NCBI GenBank assembly: GCA_019114265.1
Contig: DXFV01000007.1
Coordinates: forward strand, 1-52,304
Length of the DNA stretch: 52,304 bases
Source: Anaerofilum faecale
GTDB lineage: Bacteria; Bacillota; Clostridia; Oscillospirales; Ruminococcaceae
Direction of reading: 5' to 3'
The position numbers and the translations under genes were made by a program. Positions 34,506 to 42,372 of the stretch are shown one piece after another; within the stretch, counting starts at the first letter, position 1; every line of letters begins with the position of its first letter. The notes under the pieces were generated by a model. The model worked only from the letters and a program-made list of their open reading frames with translations. It did not search any database and was not told the DNA's origin.

Positions 34506-36062
34506 TCAGGCCGGCGGGGCGCTGGACGCTGCGGCCTCGCCGGTGACGGGCGGCCGCAGTGAATAAAAGACGTTGCTGATGCTGGGAGTGACACAGGTGA
34601 TCTGTTTGGAGGTGACCAGCGTGCCGTTTCGCCAGCACAGGGGGATCCAGGGCAGCAAACCCGCAAAGGTTTCCTCGAAGGCGCCCGCATTGTCTGTGCT
34701 CTGGCACAGCGCAGCGTAGGCGGCGGCGAGGGATTCGTCCTGCGCGATGCCTCCGCTGACCTGCCCGCCCTCCAAAAAGGGGCTCAGATCCATATTATTA
34801 TACAACTTTACCTCGCCGATGTACAGGTCGAAATCACCGCTGTTTACTTTTTGGACATATTCGCCCGCAAAATCGGCGGTTTCCTCCACCGTCACGGCAA
34901 ACCCGGCCTCGGCCAGCTGGTCGGCCAGCTGGGTGGCGGCGCTGCGCTTGAGCGGGCTGCCCGCATACACCAGCAGCCGCAGCGACAGCCGCGCGCCGTT
35001 TGCGTCCCGCCAGATGCCGTCGGAGGCGCTGAGGGTGTATCCCGCCTGCTCCATCAGCGCCCTTGCGCCGGCCAGGTCCCCTTCGATCGACAGGGTCTGG
35101 TTCTCCACCGCGCAGGGGTACAGCGGGTTCAGCGCGCCGCGCGCCGGGGTGGCCCCGCCCACGAAAGCGCGCTGGCAGAGGGTCTGACGGTCGATGGCGG
35201 CGCTGATGGCCTGGCGCACCGCCGGCATCTGCAGCGCGCCGGTGCGCTGGGAGTTCACCCCTAAAAATACCAGATGGTTCATGGGGAATGTGGTCGAACG
35301 GCTGGTGACGGCCGAACCTCCCACCGTTTCCTCCCGGGTGTAGGAGTAGAGGTCGATGCTGCCCACCGACAGGCTGCTGACCAGATCGTCGTGCCCGCCG
35401 ACGTCCACCAGCCGGATGGTGGTGGGAGCGCCCTGCTCCCAGAACAGCGAGGAGGCGTTCTTCACCAGCGTGTCGGCGCCGCCGTATGTATAGCGCCCCG
35501 AGGCGGTGGGCTGGGCCGCGCCGGTCTCGGCGGCCTTCATGATGGGCAGGGTGCACATCCAGCTGAACAGGCTGTCGGGGCGGGAGAGGGTGACGGTGAC
35601 CGTTCCGTCGCCGGCCTGCACGTCGGTGACATGGGCAAGGCCGCCGCCGTACATCTCGCTGGCGCGGGCGGCGTTGATGCTGGCCGCCACGTCGGCCGCG
35701 GTGAGGGGGGTGCCGTCGGCAAAGACGGCGTCCTGCCGCAGATGGATGACGGCGGTGGCGCCCTCCACCGTGATCTCGCTGGCCAGGCGCATCTCCAGCT
35801 GCATCAGCGGGGTGATCTCCACCAGCTTTTCAAAGACAAGGCCGCTGTTCTGCAGCACCTGGTTGTCGTTGGCGATGTAGGGGTTGAACCCCAGCGCCTT
35901 GTTGTGCCCCACCGACAGGGTGTCCACCGCGGCGGCGGCGCTGGTGGGGGCGGGGGACGGCGGGGGCGTGGGCGCGGCGCTCTGGGACGGCGCGGAGGAC
36001 GGCGCGGCACAGCCGGCCAGCAGCGCGGCGCACAGCACCGCGCACAGGATCGTTTTTTTCAA
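34506..36062 (-). CDS. Extracellular solute-binding lipoprotein (SBP_bac_5 type), orphan
   Basis: A 518-residue family 5 (oligopeptide/nickel type) binding protein. The signal peptide ends in the lipobox LLAGC with C18 as lipidated residue, followed by a Ser/Pro/Ala linker (about 20-45). The body shows 'IHLRQDAVFADGTPLTAADVAASIN' and 'NHLVFLGVNSQR...MPAVRQAISAAIDRQTL', both diagnostic. It should sit on the outer face of the membrane and bind peptides or related ligands. No permease or ATPase gene is adjacent, so it is an orphan or has lost its transporter. It is 13 nt after the ymdB-like gene. Confidence 0.9.
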   Translation of the reverse strand: MKKTILCAVLCAALLAGCAAPSSAPSQSAAPTPPPSPAPTSAAAAVDTLSVGHNKALGFNPYIANDNQVLQNSGLVFEKLVEITPLMQLEMRLASEITVEGATAVIHLRQDAVFADGTPLTAADVAASINAARASEMYGGGLAHVTDVQAGDGTVTVTLSRPDSLFSWMCTLPIMKAAETGAAQPTASGRYTYGGADTLVKNASSLFWEQGAPTTIRLVDVGGHDDLVSSLSVGSIDLYSYTREETVGGSAVTSRSTTFPMNHLVFLGVNSQRTGALQMPAVRQAISAAIDRQTLCQRAFVGGATPARGALNPLYPCAVENQTLSIEGDLAGARALMEQAGYTLSASDGIWRDANGARLSLRLLVYAGSPLKRSAATQLADQLAEAGFAVTVEETADFAGEYVQKVNSGDFDLYIGEVKLYNNMDLSPFLEGGQVSGGIAQDESLAAAYAALCQSTDNAGAFEETFAGLLPWIPLCWRNGTLVTSKQITCVTPSISNVFYSLRPPVTGEAAASSAPPA

Positions 36063-36075
36063 GGGCGTTCCCTCC

Positions 36076-36840
36076 TTACGGGAGCAGGATCTGGCGCACG
36101 GCGGTGCAGCGGCCGTCGGCGTCGTTCAGGGTGAAGAGCACGGCGTTGAGGCCGCAGGCTCCCTCCGCCACCGAAAAGCGCACCGGCGTGTGGCAGCGCT
36201 GTTTCTCGATGGCCTGCGCGGGCACCACGCCGATCACGCTCTGGAGCGGGCCGCACATGCCCACGTCGGTGATGTAGCCGGTGCCGCCCGGCAGCACCTG
36301 CCCGTCGGCGGTGGGGACGTGGGTGTGGGTGCCGAAGACCGCCGAGGCCCGGCCGTCCACATAGCAGGCGAAGGCGCGCTTTTCGGCGGTGGATTCGGCG
36401 TGCAGGTCCACCACGCAGAACCGGCAGCTGCTGTCGTACAGCTCGTCGAACCGGACAAAGGGGTTGTCCAGCGGCTCCATGAAGGCCACGCCCGACAGGT
36501 TGATCACCTGCATCCGCGCGCGGCCCAGGTCCACCACGCAGCTGCCCATGCGGGCGCTGGTGTAGGGGAAGTTGGCCGGGCACAGAAGCATCTCGGTCTC
36601 CTCAAAGGTATCGGGCCTGGTGCGGAAAAAGCAGTGGTTGCCGGTGGTGACCACATCGGCGCCGGCGTCGAACAGGGCGGCGGCCCCGCTGCGGGTGACG
36701 CCCCGGCCGCAGACGTCGGAATTTTCGCCGTTGACGATGCAGACGTCCGCCTTATATTCCCGGCGCAGCGCCGGCAGGCGGCTGCACACCTCGTCCAGGC
36801 CGCTCAAGCCCACCACATCGCCCACGCACAATACATTCAT
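36076..36840 (-). CDS. YmdB-like metallophosphoesterase
   Basis: A 254-residue metallophosphoesterase of the YmdB/TIGR00282 family (cyclic-nucleotide or RNA phosphodiesterases). Motifs are 'MNVLCVGDVVG', 'VNGENSD', 'TTGNHCFF', 'VDLHAESTAEKRAF' and 'FGTHTHVPTAD', giving the two-metal site. The ATG at 36840 has AGGAGG upstream. It heads the minus-strand run towards the lipoprotein, asp23 and fakA, so second-messenger or RNA turnover may be co-regulated with envelope functions; this is inference. Confidence 0.9.
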   Translation of the reverse strand: MNVLCVGDVVGLSGLDEVCSRLPALRREYKADVCIVNGENSDVCGRGVTRSGAAALFDAGADVVTTGNHCFFRTRPDTFEETEMLLCPANFPYTSARMGSCVVDLGRARMQVINLSGVAFMEPLDNPFVRFDELYDSSCRFCVVDLHAESTAEKRAFACYVDGRASAVFGTHTHVPTADGQVLPGGTGYITDVGMCGPLQSVIGVVPAQAIEKQRCHTPVRFSVAEGACGLNAVLFTLNDADGRCTAVRQILLP

Positions 36841-36886
36841 GCTGGTTTCCTCCTGTTTTCTGCCCGGCGGCAGATAATCATGGTTT

Positions 36887-36915
36887 AGTATACCACATTT
36901 TTCAAAAAAACGGAA
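36887..36915 (-). promoter_or_regulatory. Promoter of the ymdB-fakA run
   Basis: Minus strand TTCCGT (36915-36910), 17 nt, TATACT (36892-36887) with an extended TG before the -10; the -35 is weak. Confidence 0.45.
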
Positions 36916-36999
36916 CCATCCGCGCAGCCGTTGCATATACTGGCATGGCAGCCCCGGTGTTTGCCGGGAATGCCGAACAATGCAAAAGGAGATGGACAA

Positions 37000-37776
37000 A
37001 TGGCACAGATCACATTGCCTCCCTACGGAGGCGTTGTCTTGATGAACGGCTCGTCCGGCGTGGACGTGGGCATGGTGCAGACCACCCTGACCGCGCTGGG
37101 CTACCCGGCCACGGTGGACGGCAACTACGGCAGCGGCACCACCCGCGCGGTGCGCGCCTTCCAGACCAACCGCGGCCTGACGGTGGACGGGTCGGTGGGC
37201 AAAGTCACCTGGGATTCGCTGATGCAGGGGTATGCGGCGCGCTTCCCGGCGCTGCCGGTGGCCTATCCGGGCCTGGTGATCCGGCAGGGCGCGCGCGGCG
37301 GATGCGTGCAGTACGTACAGAGCGAGAACAACCTGCTGCGCGCGGTGTACACCGCGCAGACCCAGCTCTCGGTGGACGGCAACTACGGCAGCGGCAGCGC
37401 CGGCGCGATGAGGCTGTTCCAGCGGCAGTTCGGGCTGTCGATAGACGGCCAGGTGGGGCGCAACACCTGGGAACAGCTGGTGCGCGCCCGTCTGGCGCAG
37501 GCAGACGGGCAGCCGCTCCCGGTGCGCCCGGCCAATCCCGGCCTGCTGCAGAAGGGCTCCAGCGGCGACCCGGTGCGCTGCGCGCAGAGCTACCTGGCCG
37601 AGGTGAAAAAAGCCGGCGGATACGCCTGGCCCGCCCCCGCGGTGGACGGCCAGTTCGGCAACATCACCCAGCAGGCCGTGATCGGGTACCAGGAGTCGGT
37701 GGGATTGGATCCGGACGGCCTCATCGGTTCCGCCACCTGGGCTTTCCTGGTGCGCTCCTTCAACGCCACCCTGTAA
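37000..37776 (+). CDS. Peptidoglycan-binding protein with three PG_binding_1 repeats
   Basis: A 258-residue protein built of three PG-binding modules (about 10-80, 85-165, 175-258). Each has the motif 'VDGNYGSGT...AVRAFQTNRGLTVDG..GKVTWDSL' or a variant. There is no catalytic domain and no visible signal peptide, so it may bind wall material or spore cortex after unconventional export, or act with a partner. The ATG at 37000 is 8 nt from AAGGAG. It faces away from the ymdB run. Confidence 0.9.
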   Translation: MAQITLPPYGGVVLMNGSSGVDVGMVQTTLTALGYPATVDGNYGSGTTRAVRAFQTNRGLTVDGSVGKVTWDSLMQGYAARFPALPVAYPGLVIRQGARGGCVQYVQSENNLLRAVYTAQTQLSVDGNYGSGSAGAMRLFQRQFGLSIDGQVGRNTWEQLVRARLAQADGQPLPVRPANPGLLQKGSSGDPVRCAQSYLAEVKKAGGYAWPAPAVDGQFGNITQQAVIGYQESVGLDPDGLIGSATWAFLVRSFNATL

Positions 37777-37838
37777 AATCGCACGAAATCCCTGCTTTCC
37801 TGTTCAAAAAAGCCGCCTGATTCACGATTTTCCGCAAA

Positions 37839-37882
37839 CTTTGGCCGGGGCCTTGCATTGGTCCCGGCCAAAGCTATACAAT
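37839..37882 (+). promoter_or_regulatory. lrgAB promoter inside a long dyad
   Basis: Perfect inverted repeat CTTTGGCCGGG (37839-37849) / CCCGGCCAAAG (37863-37873) with a 13-bp centre. TTGCAT (37853-37858) in the centre and TATACA (37875-37880, 16-nt spacer) or TACAAT (37877-37882, 18 nt) form a promoter. No T-run follows, so it is not a typical terminator. The rest of the 164-nt gap shows nothing else. Confidence 0.45.
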
Positions 37883-37940
37883 GGGATACGGTTTTTTATC
37901 CCCCGCAACCCGGGGTGTTTTGCGGAAAGAAGGCGGTTTC

Positions 37941-38303
37941 ATGAAAATCCTCACACAGCTTGCGCTGATCTTTGGGCTGTGCCTGGCCGGCGAGGCGATC
38001 GCGGCGGTGCTGCCCATCCCCTTCCCCGGCAGCGTGCTGGCGATGCTGCTGCTGTTGGGTCTATTGCTGTGCGGCGCGCTGAAGGAGCGGCAGGTGAACG
38101 ACGCGGGCGGCTGGCTTTTGGACAACATGGCGTTCTTTTTCCTGCCTCCCAGCGTGGCGCTGCTGGAGCAGTACCAGCTGCTGGCGGGAAAGCTGTGGCA
38201 GTTCCTTGCGGTGTGCGTGCTGAGCACGCTGGCCACCTTTTTCGCCGCCTTCGCCGCGGTGAGCCTGACCATGAAGCTGATGCAGAGGAGGGCGGGAAAA
38301 TGA
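37941..38303 (+). CDS. lrgA: CidA/LrgA family holin-like protein
   Basis: Membrane protein of 120 residues with four hydrophobic helices and the family core 'PFPGSVLAMLLLLGLLL' and 'LLDNMAFFFLPPSVALLEQY'. CidA/LrgA proteins are holin-like and work with LrgB in pyruvate transport or control of autolysis. The ATG at 37941 is preceded by AAGGCGG. Its stop overlaps the next start (ATGA), which is the classical lrgAB arrangement. No LytTR regulator is nearby. Confidence 0.9.
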   Translation: MKILTQLALIFGLCLAGEAIAAVLPIPFPGSVLAMLLLLGLLLCGALKERQVNDAGGWLLDNMAFFFLPPSVALLEQYQLLAGKLWQFLAVCVLSTLATFFAAFAAVSLTMKLMQRRAGK

Positions 38304-38980
38304 TCGACGCCGTGCTGCAAAGCCCGCTGTTCGGCATCGTGCTGAGCGTGGGCGCCTACCGGCTGGGCCACAAGATCCAGCAGAAAACCCGCCTGGCGGT
38401 GCTGAACCCGCTTTTGCTGGCCATCGCCTTTGTGATCGCGGTGCTGGCCGCCTTCGGCATCCCGCTGGAAATGTACAGCCAGGGCGGCGACATGATCTCC
38501 GCATTCCTGGCTCCCGCCACCTGCGTGCTGGGGCTGTCGGTGTACCGCCAGTTCCGCACACTGCGCAAACACCTGCTGCCGGTGGCGGTGGGGTGCGCGG
38601 TGGGCAGCGCGGTGTCGGTGGGCAGCGTGTTCGGGCTGTGCCGCCTGTTCGGGCTGGACGAGGCGATGACCGCTTCGCTTTTGCCCAAATCGGTCACCAC
38701 ACCCATCGCGCTGGGCATCTCCGGCCAGCTGGGCGGACACATCCCGGTGACGGTGGCGGCGGTGATGCTCACCGGCATCCTGGGCGCCGTGCTGTGCCCC
38801 GTGCTGCTGCGGCTGGCGCCGAAGGCGCATCCGGTGGCGGCGGGGGTGTCGATCGGCGCGTGCAGCCATGCGCTGGGCACCACCCGCGCCTTGCAGCTGG
38901 GCGAGGTGCAGGGCGCGATGAGCGGCATCGCCATCGGTGTGTGCGGGCTGTTCACCGTGCTGCTGGCGGTGCTGTTCTGA
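38300..38980 (+). CDS. lrgB: LrgB family protein
   Basis: Membrane protein of 226 residues, the partner of LrgA/CidA. The signature 'SLLPKSVTTPIALGISGQLGG' and 'GVSIGACSHALGTTRALQLGE' are clear. Seven or so hydrophobic helices. Together the two proteins form a membrane complex that affects murein hydrolase activity or carries pyruvate. It starts within the lrgA stop codon, so translation is coupled. A MATE gene follows after 34 nt. Confidence 0.93.
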   Translation: MIDAVLQSPLFGIVLSVGAYRLGHKIQQKTRLAVLNPLLLAIAFVIAVLAAFGIPLEMYSQGGDMISAFLAPATCVLGLSVYRQFRTLRKHLLPVAVGCAVGSAVSVGSVFGLCRLFGLDEAMTASLLPKSVTTPIALGISGQLGGHIPVTVAAVMLTGILGAVLCPVLLRLAPKAHPVAAGVSIGACSHALGTTRALQLGEVQGAMSGIAIGVCGLFTVLLAVLF

Positions 38981-39014
38981 TCTTTCAACAAGTTGCGCAA
39001 GGAAGGTGGAAAAA

Positions 39015-40394
39015 ATGGTAATCGAAAACAATCTGGGCAAGGACAACGTGCGGCAGCTGGTGTGGCGCATCGCCATCCCCAGCATGCTTGCGCAGTTTGT
39101 GAGCGTCCTGTACAGCATCGTCGACCGCATGTACATCGGCAACATCCCCGAGGTGGGCGACCTCGCGCTGGCCGGCGTGGGCGTGTGCGGACCGGTGGTG
39201 ACGATGGTGGGTTCGGCGGCGTTCCTGGTGGGCATCGGCGGTTCCCCGCTGATGAGCATCCGCATGGGCGAAGGGCGGATGGACGAGGCCAAACGCATCC
39301 TGGCCAACTGCTTTTTGATGATCTGTGCGCTGGCGGCGGTGCTGTTCGCGGTGGTGGTGCCGCTGCGGCGCCCGATGCTGATGCTGTTCGGCGCCAGCGA
39401 GGCCACCTACCCCTACGCCGACGCCTACTTCACCGCCTACATGTGCGGCACCCTGTTCGCCCTGATCGCCAACGGCATGAACCAGTTCATCATCTGCCAG
39501 GGCTATGCCAAGGTGGGCATGAAATCGGTGATGCTGGGCGCGGCGCTGAACATCGTCCTCGACCCGGTGTTCATCTTCCTGTTCGACATGGGCGTGACCG
39601 GCGGCGCGGTGGCCACCGTGATCTCGCAGGCCGCCAGCGCGCTGTATGTGCTGCGGTTCCTGTTCAGCAGCCTGGTGCCGGTGCGCATCTCCTTCGGCGG
39701 ATACAGCCTGAAGATCATCGGGCGGGTGGCGGCGATGGGCCTGACCCCCTTCCTCATCATCGCGATGGACAACCTGATGATCATTGCGATGAACGCGCTG
39801 CTGCAGCGGTACGGCGGGCCGGAGCGCGGCGATATGCTGGTGACCTGCGCCACCATCGCCCAGAGCTTCATGCTGGTGGTGACCATGCCGCTGGGCGGCA
39901 TCAGCGGCGGCACCCAGACCATCCTGAGCTACAACTACGGCGCGCGCCAGACCGGCCGTGTGCGCGCCGCCCAGAAATACATCACCGGCCTGTGTGTGGG
40001 CTACACCGTTCTGCTGTTCGCGGCGGCGCGGGTGTGCGGCGGGCTGTTCGTGCGGCTGTTCACCCAGGACCCCGCGGTGGCCCAGCAGGCGCTGTGGGCC
40101 ATCCGGGTGTGCACGCTGGCCATCATCCCGCTGGGCGTGCAGTACGAGCTGGTGGACGGCTTCACCGCGCTGGGGCAGGTGAAGCTGTCGCTGCCGCTGT
40201 CTTTCTGGCGCAAGGGCGTGTATTTTGTTTCGCTGTTCCTGCTGCCGGCACTGTTTGGCGCCGAGGCGATCTTCTATGCCGAGCCCATCTCGGACGTCCT
40301 GGGCCCGGTGGTGACCTTCCTCGTGTGGCTGGTCGCCATGCCGCGCATCCTGCGCCGGCGCGAGCAGCAGGCGGAAAAACCCCTGCAGGAGTGA
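39015..40394 (+). CDS. MATE family efflux transporter
   Basis: A 459-residue MATE transporter. 'NVRQLVWRIAIPSMLAQFVSVLYSIVDRMYIGNI' and 'FLVGIGGSPLMSIRMGEG' place it in the DinF/NorM-like group common in Clostridia. Twelve hydrophobic helices; substrate unknown. It follows lrgB by 34 nt on the same strand and may be cotranscribed. The ATG at 39015 is preceded by GGAAGGTGG. Confidence 0.93.
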   Translation: MVIENNLGKDNVRQLVWRIAIPSMLAQFVSVLYSIVDRMYIGNIPEVGDLALAGVGVCGPVVTMVGSAAFLVGIGGSPLMSIRMGEGRMDEAKRILANCFLMICALAAVLFAVVVPLRRPMLMLFGASEATYPYADAYFTAYMCGTLFALIANGMNQFIICQGYAKVGMKSVMLGAALNIVLDPVFIFLFDMGVTGGAVATVISQAASALYVLRFLFSSLVPVRISFGGYSLKIIGRVAAMGLTPFLIIAMDNLMIIAMNALLQRYGGPERGDMLVTCATIAQSFMLVVTMPLGGISGGTQTILSYNYGARQTGRVRAAQKYITGLCVGYTVLLFAAARVCGGLFVRLFTQDPAVAQQALWAIRVCTLAIIPLGVQYELVDGFTALGQVKLSLPLSFWRKGVYFVSLFLLPALFGAEAIFYAEPISDVLGPVVTFLVWLVAMPRILRRREQQAEKPLQE

Positions 40395-40459
40395 CCTTTT
40401 CTGCGGCGAACACGAGGCTTTTCAAAAGCACTTTTTTCCCGGGCAGATTTGTGCTGAGG

Positions 40460-40520
40460 GACAGATTCGACCTCATCCGCCCCGCAAGCGGGGCACCTTC
40501 CCCTGGCCAGAGGAAGGCGT
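40460..40520. repeat. Degenerate copy of the intergenic repeat found twice near the window end
   Basis: ACAGATTCGACCTCATCCGC, then a CCCGC/GCGGG hairpin and CACCTTCCCC. The segment matches the core of the repeats at 51386-51486 and 51573-51673. It lies in the 200-nt gap after the third MATE gene; nothing else is seen there but the terminator. Confidence 0.7.
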
Positions 40521-40566
40521 TCGGCATCCGCAAACCTTCCGCAAAAACACGGTCTCAGCAAAGCAA

Positions 40567-40597
40567 AGAGCACCCCCGCGGGGGTGCTCTCCTTTTT
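40567..40597. terminator. Bidirectional terminator
   Basis: AGAGCACCCC (40567-40576) and GGGGTGCTCT (40581-40590) followed by CCTTTTT. Confidence 0.85.
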
Positions 40598-41078
40598 ATT
40601 CCTCCAGCTCCTCACAGATGGCGCTGTATACCTCCTCGCTGTCCTCGCACATCACCAGCACCACCTCGCCGCCCGGCTGGATCTCCAGCTTTGCGTCGCA
40701 GGCGATCTCGTACTGTTCGGGCAGATAATCGCGCTGGGCCGTCTTTTGCAGATCCACCAGCGCGGCCAGCTTGTCGTAGACCTCCTCCTGGCTGTCCGGC
40801 GTGGGACGGATGATGGCGATGGCATACGACTGCGTATTCTTGGCCGAGATGCTGATGGCATACTGCTGCATCATGTCTTCGTCCAGCTCGTACAGCTCCA
40901 GCAGGCCGTACATATCCTGCTTGGGGCTTGTGATGATCTGCACCGTGTCTTCGGGGTCGCGGGTTTCCCGGATGATGGATTCGTAATTCTTCTGCGCAGG
41001 CACGCTGGTTTCCGGCGCGCCGCTATCTCCGCACCCCGCCAGCAGCAGACAGGCGCAGATCAGAACAAACAGCTTCAT
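40596..41078 (-). CDS. DUF4358 family lipoprotein
   Basis: A 160-residue lipoprotein. The signal peptide 'MKLFVLICACLLLAGCG' ends with the lipobox LLAGC, and the acidic body matches the DUF4358 pattern ('YAIAIIRPTPDSQEEVYDKL', then 'VLVMCEDSEEVYSAI'). The family is common in gut Clostridia and uncharacterised. The ATG has AGGAG close upstream. Promoter at 41163-41191. It is followed by the shared terminator. Confidence 0.82.
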   Translation of the reverse strand: MKLFVLICACLLLAGCGDSGAPETSVPAQKNYESIIRETRDPEDTVQIITSPKQDMYGLLELYELDEDMMQQYAISISAKNTQSYAIAIIRPTPDSQEEVYDKLAALVDLQKTAQRDYLPEQYEIACDAKLEIQPGGEVVLVMCEDSEEVYSAICEELEE

Positions 41079-41162
41079 TGGCTCTCCTCTATCAAAAGGC
41101 GCCCGTGAAGAAATCTCCACCAGCGTCAAAAAACAACGATAAAATGTATTCTTACATATATA

Positions 41163-41191
41163 AGTATACCGATTGCCGAGCCAAAAAGCAA
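41163..41191 (-). promoter_or_regulatory. Promoter of the DUF4358 lipoprotein
   Basis: Minus strand TTGCTT (41191-41186), 17 nt, TATACT (41168-41163). Confidence 0.55.
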
Positions 41192-41224
41192 TGACAGGAA
41201 TATGACAGAATCGCCCGGGCGGCC

Positions 41225-41662
41225 TCACAGCTCCCACTGCGGCGCGCGCCGGTCCAGCAGGGTGGACAGGATGATCTGGGTGCTGGTCTGGCCAAGCTTC
41301 TGGAACCGGTTGATGAGGTGCTCCAGCTGATCCATGTCCTGGCAGCACACCTTCACGATAAAGCTGTGGCTGCCGGTGACGTGGTAGCACTGGCGCACCT
41401 GCGGCATCTGGCCGATCATGTCCAGAAACAGCGGCCGGTCGCTGGGATGCAGCGACAGGCTCACCAGCGCGTTCACCTGTGTTTTGCTGCTCTGCGGGCG
41501 CAGCACCACCGTGTAGCCGTCGATGATGCCGTCCTGCTCCATCTTCCGGATGCGCCCCGAGACCGCCGGGCTGGTGAGCGCCACCCGGTCGGCGATCTCC
41601 TTCACCGGCATGCGCGCATTCTCGGCCAAAAGCGAAAGGATCTGTTTGTCGATTGTGTCCAT
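41225..41662 (-). CDS. Lrp/AsnC family transcriptional regulator
   Basis: A 145-residue feast/famine regulator: N-terminal winged HTH ('MPVKEIADRVALTSPAVSGRIRKMEQDGII') and C-terminal RAM domain ('VSLSLHPSDRPLFLDMIGQM...SFIVKVCCQD') that binds amino acids and forms octamers. The ATG at 41662 follows a GGGGGG ribosome site; the open frame further upstream crosses the promoter. It diverges from the short transcription unit and glycine-riboswitch symporter, so it may sense an amino acid and control that transport; this is inference. Confidence 0.9.
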   Translation of the reverse strand: MDTIDKQILSLLAENARMPVKEIADRVALTSPAVSGRIRKMEQDGIIDGYTVVLRPQSSKTQVNALVSLSLHPSDRPLFLDMIGQMPQVRQCYHVTGSHSFIVKVCCQDMDQLEHLINRFQKLGQTSTQIILSTLLDRRAPQWEL

Positions 41663-41774
41663 AAAGCCCCCCTGTGCGAACCGGCACATTTGGTAAATTT
41701 TAATATTTTTAAGCCGGAACGCCGTCCCAAATGCTTCTGCATAAAAAGCAAAAGCAGATTCGGATCTCTGTTTT

Positions 41775-41803
41775 ATTATATAAATCAATTGTGCAAAAGT
41801 AAA
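41775..41803 (-). promoter_or_regulatory. Promoter of the Lrp gene
   Basis: Minus strand TTTACT (41803-41798), 17 nt, TATAAT (41780-41775). Confidence 0.55.
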
Positions 41804-41836
41804 GAAAAAAAGAAAAGAATTTTGCCGTCTTTTCAT

Positions 41837-41864
41837 TTGACTTTAAAACGGAAATGAGTATACT
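41837..41864 (+). promoter_or_regulatory. Promoter of a short transcription unit
   Basis: TTGACT (41837-41842), 16 nt, TATACT (41859-41864). It diverges from the Lrp promoter 34 bp away. Confidence 0.6.
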
Positions 41865-41884
41865 TATGTATGCGAAGGAGATAC

Positions 41885-42013
41885 ATGCCTTTGCAAAACA
41901 CAACACGCTATCCTCATTCATTTATCTATACTTTCCCACCCCTCTATGCAAAAGAGCCTGCCGCCAAGCAGGCTCTTTTGTTTTATATCTGCCCCTTTGC
42001 AAAACACAGTTGA
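41885..42013 (+). other. Possible 42-codon small ORF running through a terminator
   Basis: GAAGGAG stands 6-7 nt before an ATG that lies only about 15 nt from the predicted transcription start. The ORF begins MPLQNTTRYPHSFIYTF and is rich in aromatic residues. Its middle is the terminator stem at 41950-41979 and its stop overlaps the next -35 box. It may be a leader peptide, a small protein, or chance in a short noncoding RNA. Confidence 0.35.
41950..41984 (+). terminator. Terminator of the short transcription unit
   Basis: AAAAGAGCCTGC (41950-41961) and GCAGGCTCTTTT (41968-41979) followed by GTTTT. Confidence 0.85.
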
Positions 42014-42049
42014 CTTTCTTGGAAAAACATGGTATCGTATTGTGTACAC
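42010..42049 (+). promoter_or_regulatory. Promoter of the riboswitch-agcS unit with GTGTACAC dyad
   Basis: TTGACT (42010-42015), 17 nt, TATCGT (42033-42038). The palindrome GTGTACAC (42042-42049) lies at about +1; it is one base pair per arm away from the GntR-type TGTATACA near 44559. Confidence 0.5.
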
Positions 42050-42068
42050 GACCAAGCTATACATACGA

Positions 42069-42236
42069 AGCTGTTAGGAAAAAGCGACGCTTGCCGAAGG
42101 AGTAACACTCTCAGGCGCCCGGCACCGGGCAGGGACTAACGGTGGATGTAACTCTGGAGAATCCCGCAGCAGCCGGGTGCCGAAGGGGCAAGCGCACACA
42201 GCGCGAATCTCTCAGGCAAAAGGACAGAGGGAGGCC
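42069..42236 (+). promoter_or_regulatory. Tandem glycine riboswitch
   Basis: Two aptamers in series. Aptamer 1 (about 42070-42142) is closed by GTTAGG/ACTAAC and has GCCGAAGGAGTAA and CTCTCAGGC. Aptamer 2 (about 42150-42232) has CTCTGGAGAA, GCCGAAGGGGCAA, TCTCTCAGG, AAAAGGACAGAGG. These are the conserved glycine-riboswitch core elements, and a short linker joins them for cooperative binding. It precedes a sodium:alanine/glycine symporter gene and a terminator hairpin, so glycine should control transcription of the transporter. Confidence 0.95.
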
Positions 42237-42280
42237 GGCCGGCGCCTTTTTGGCGCGCGGCTGTTTCCTTGTGTTGTTCG

Positions 42281-42313
42281 GGCTGCATCCCCTGCGGGAT
42301 GCGGCCTTTTTTT
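42281..42313 (+). terminator. Expression-platform terminator upstream of agcS
   Basis: GGCTGCATCCC (42281-42291) and GGGATGCGGCC (42296-42306) followed by seven Ts. Another short GGCGCC-TTTTT-GGCGC hairpin lies at 42241-42256. Either may be the switching terminator. Confidence 0.75.
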
Positions 42314-42372
42314 GGTTTGGCGGAGCAAACGGCGGGACGGCCTGTCCCCCCAAACAGGAGGAGCAAGGAACC

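Noticed and set aside
41854..42105. An 83-codon plus-strand open frame over the lrp-riboswitch gap
   Set aside because: It has no ribosome site and crosses a terminator, a promoter and the first aptamer of the riboswitch.
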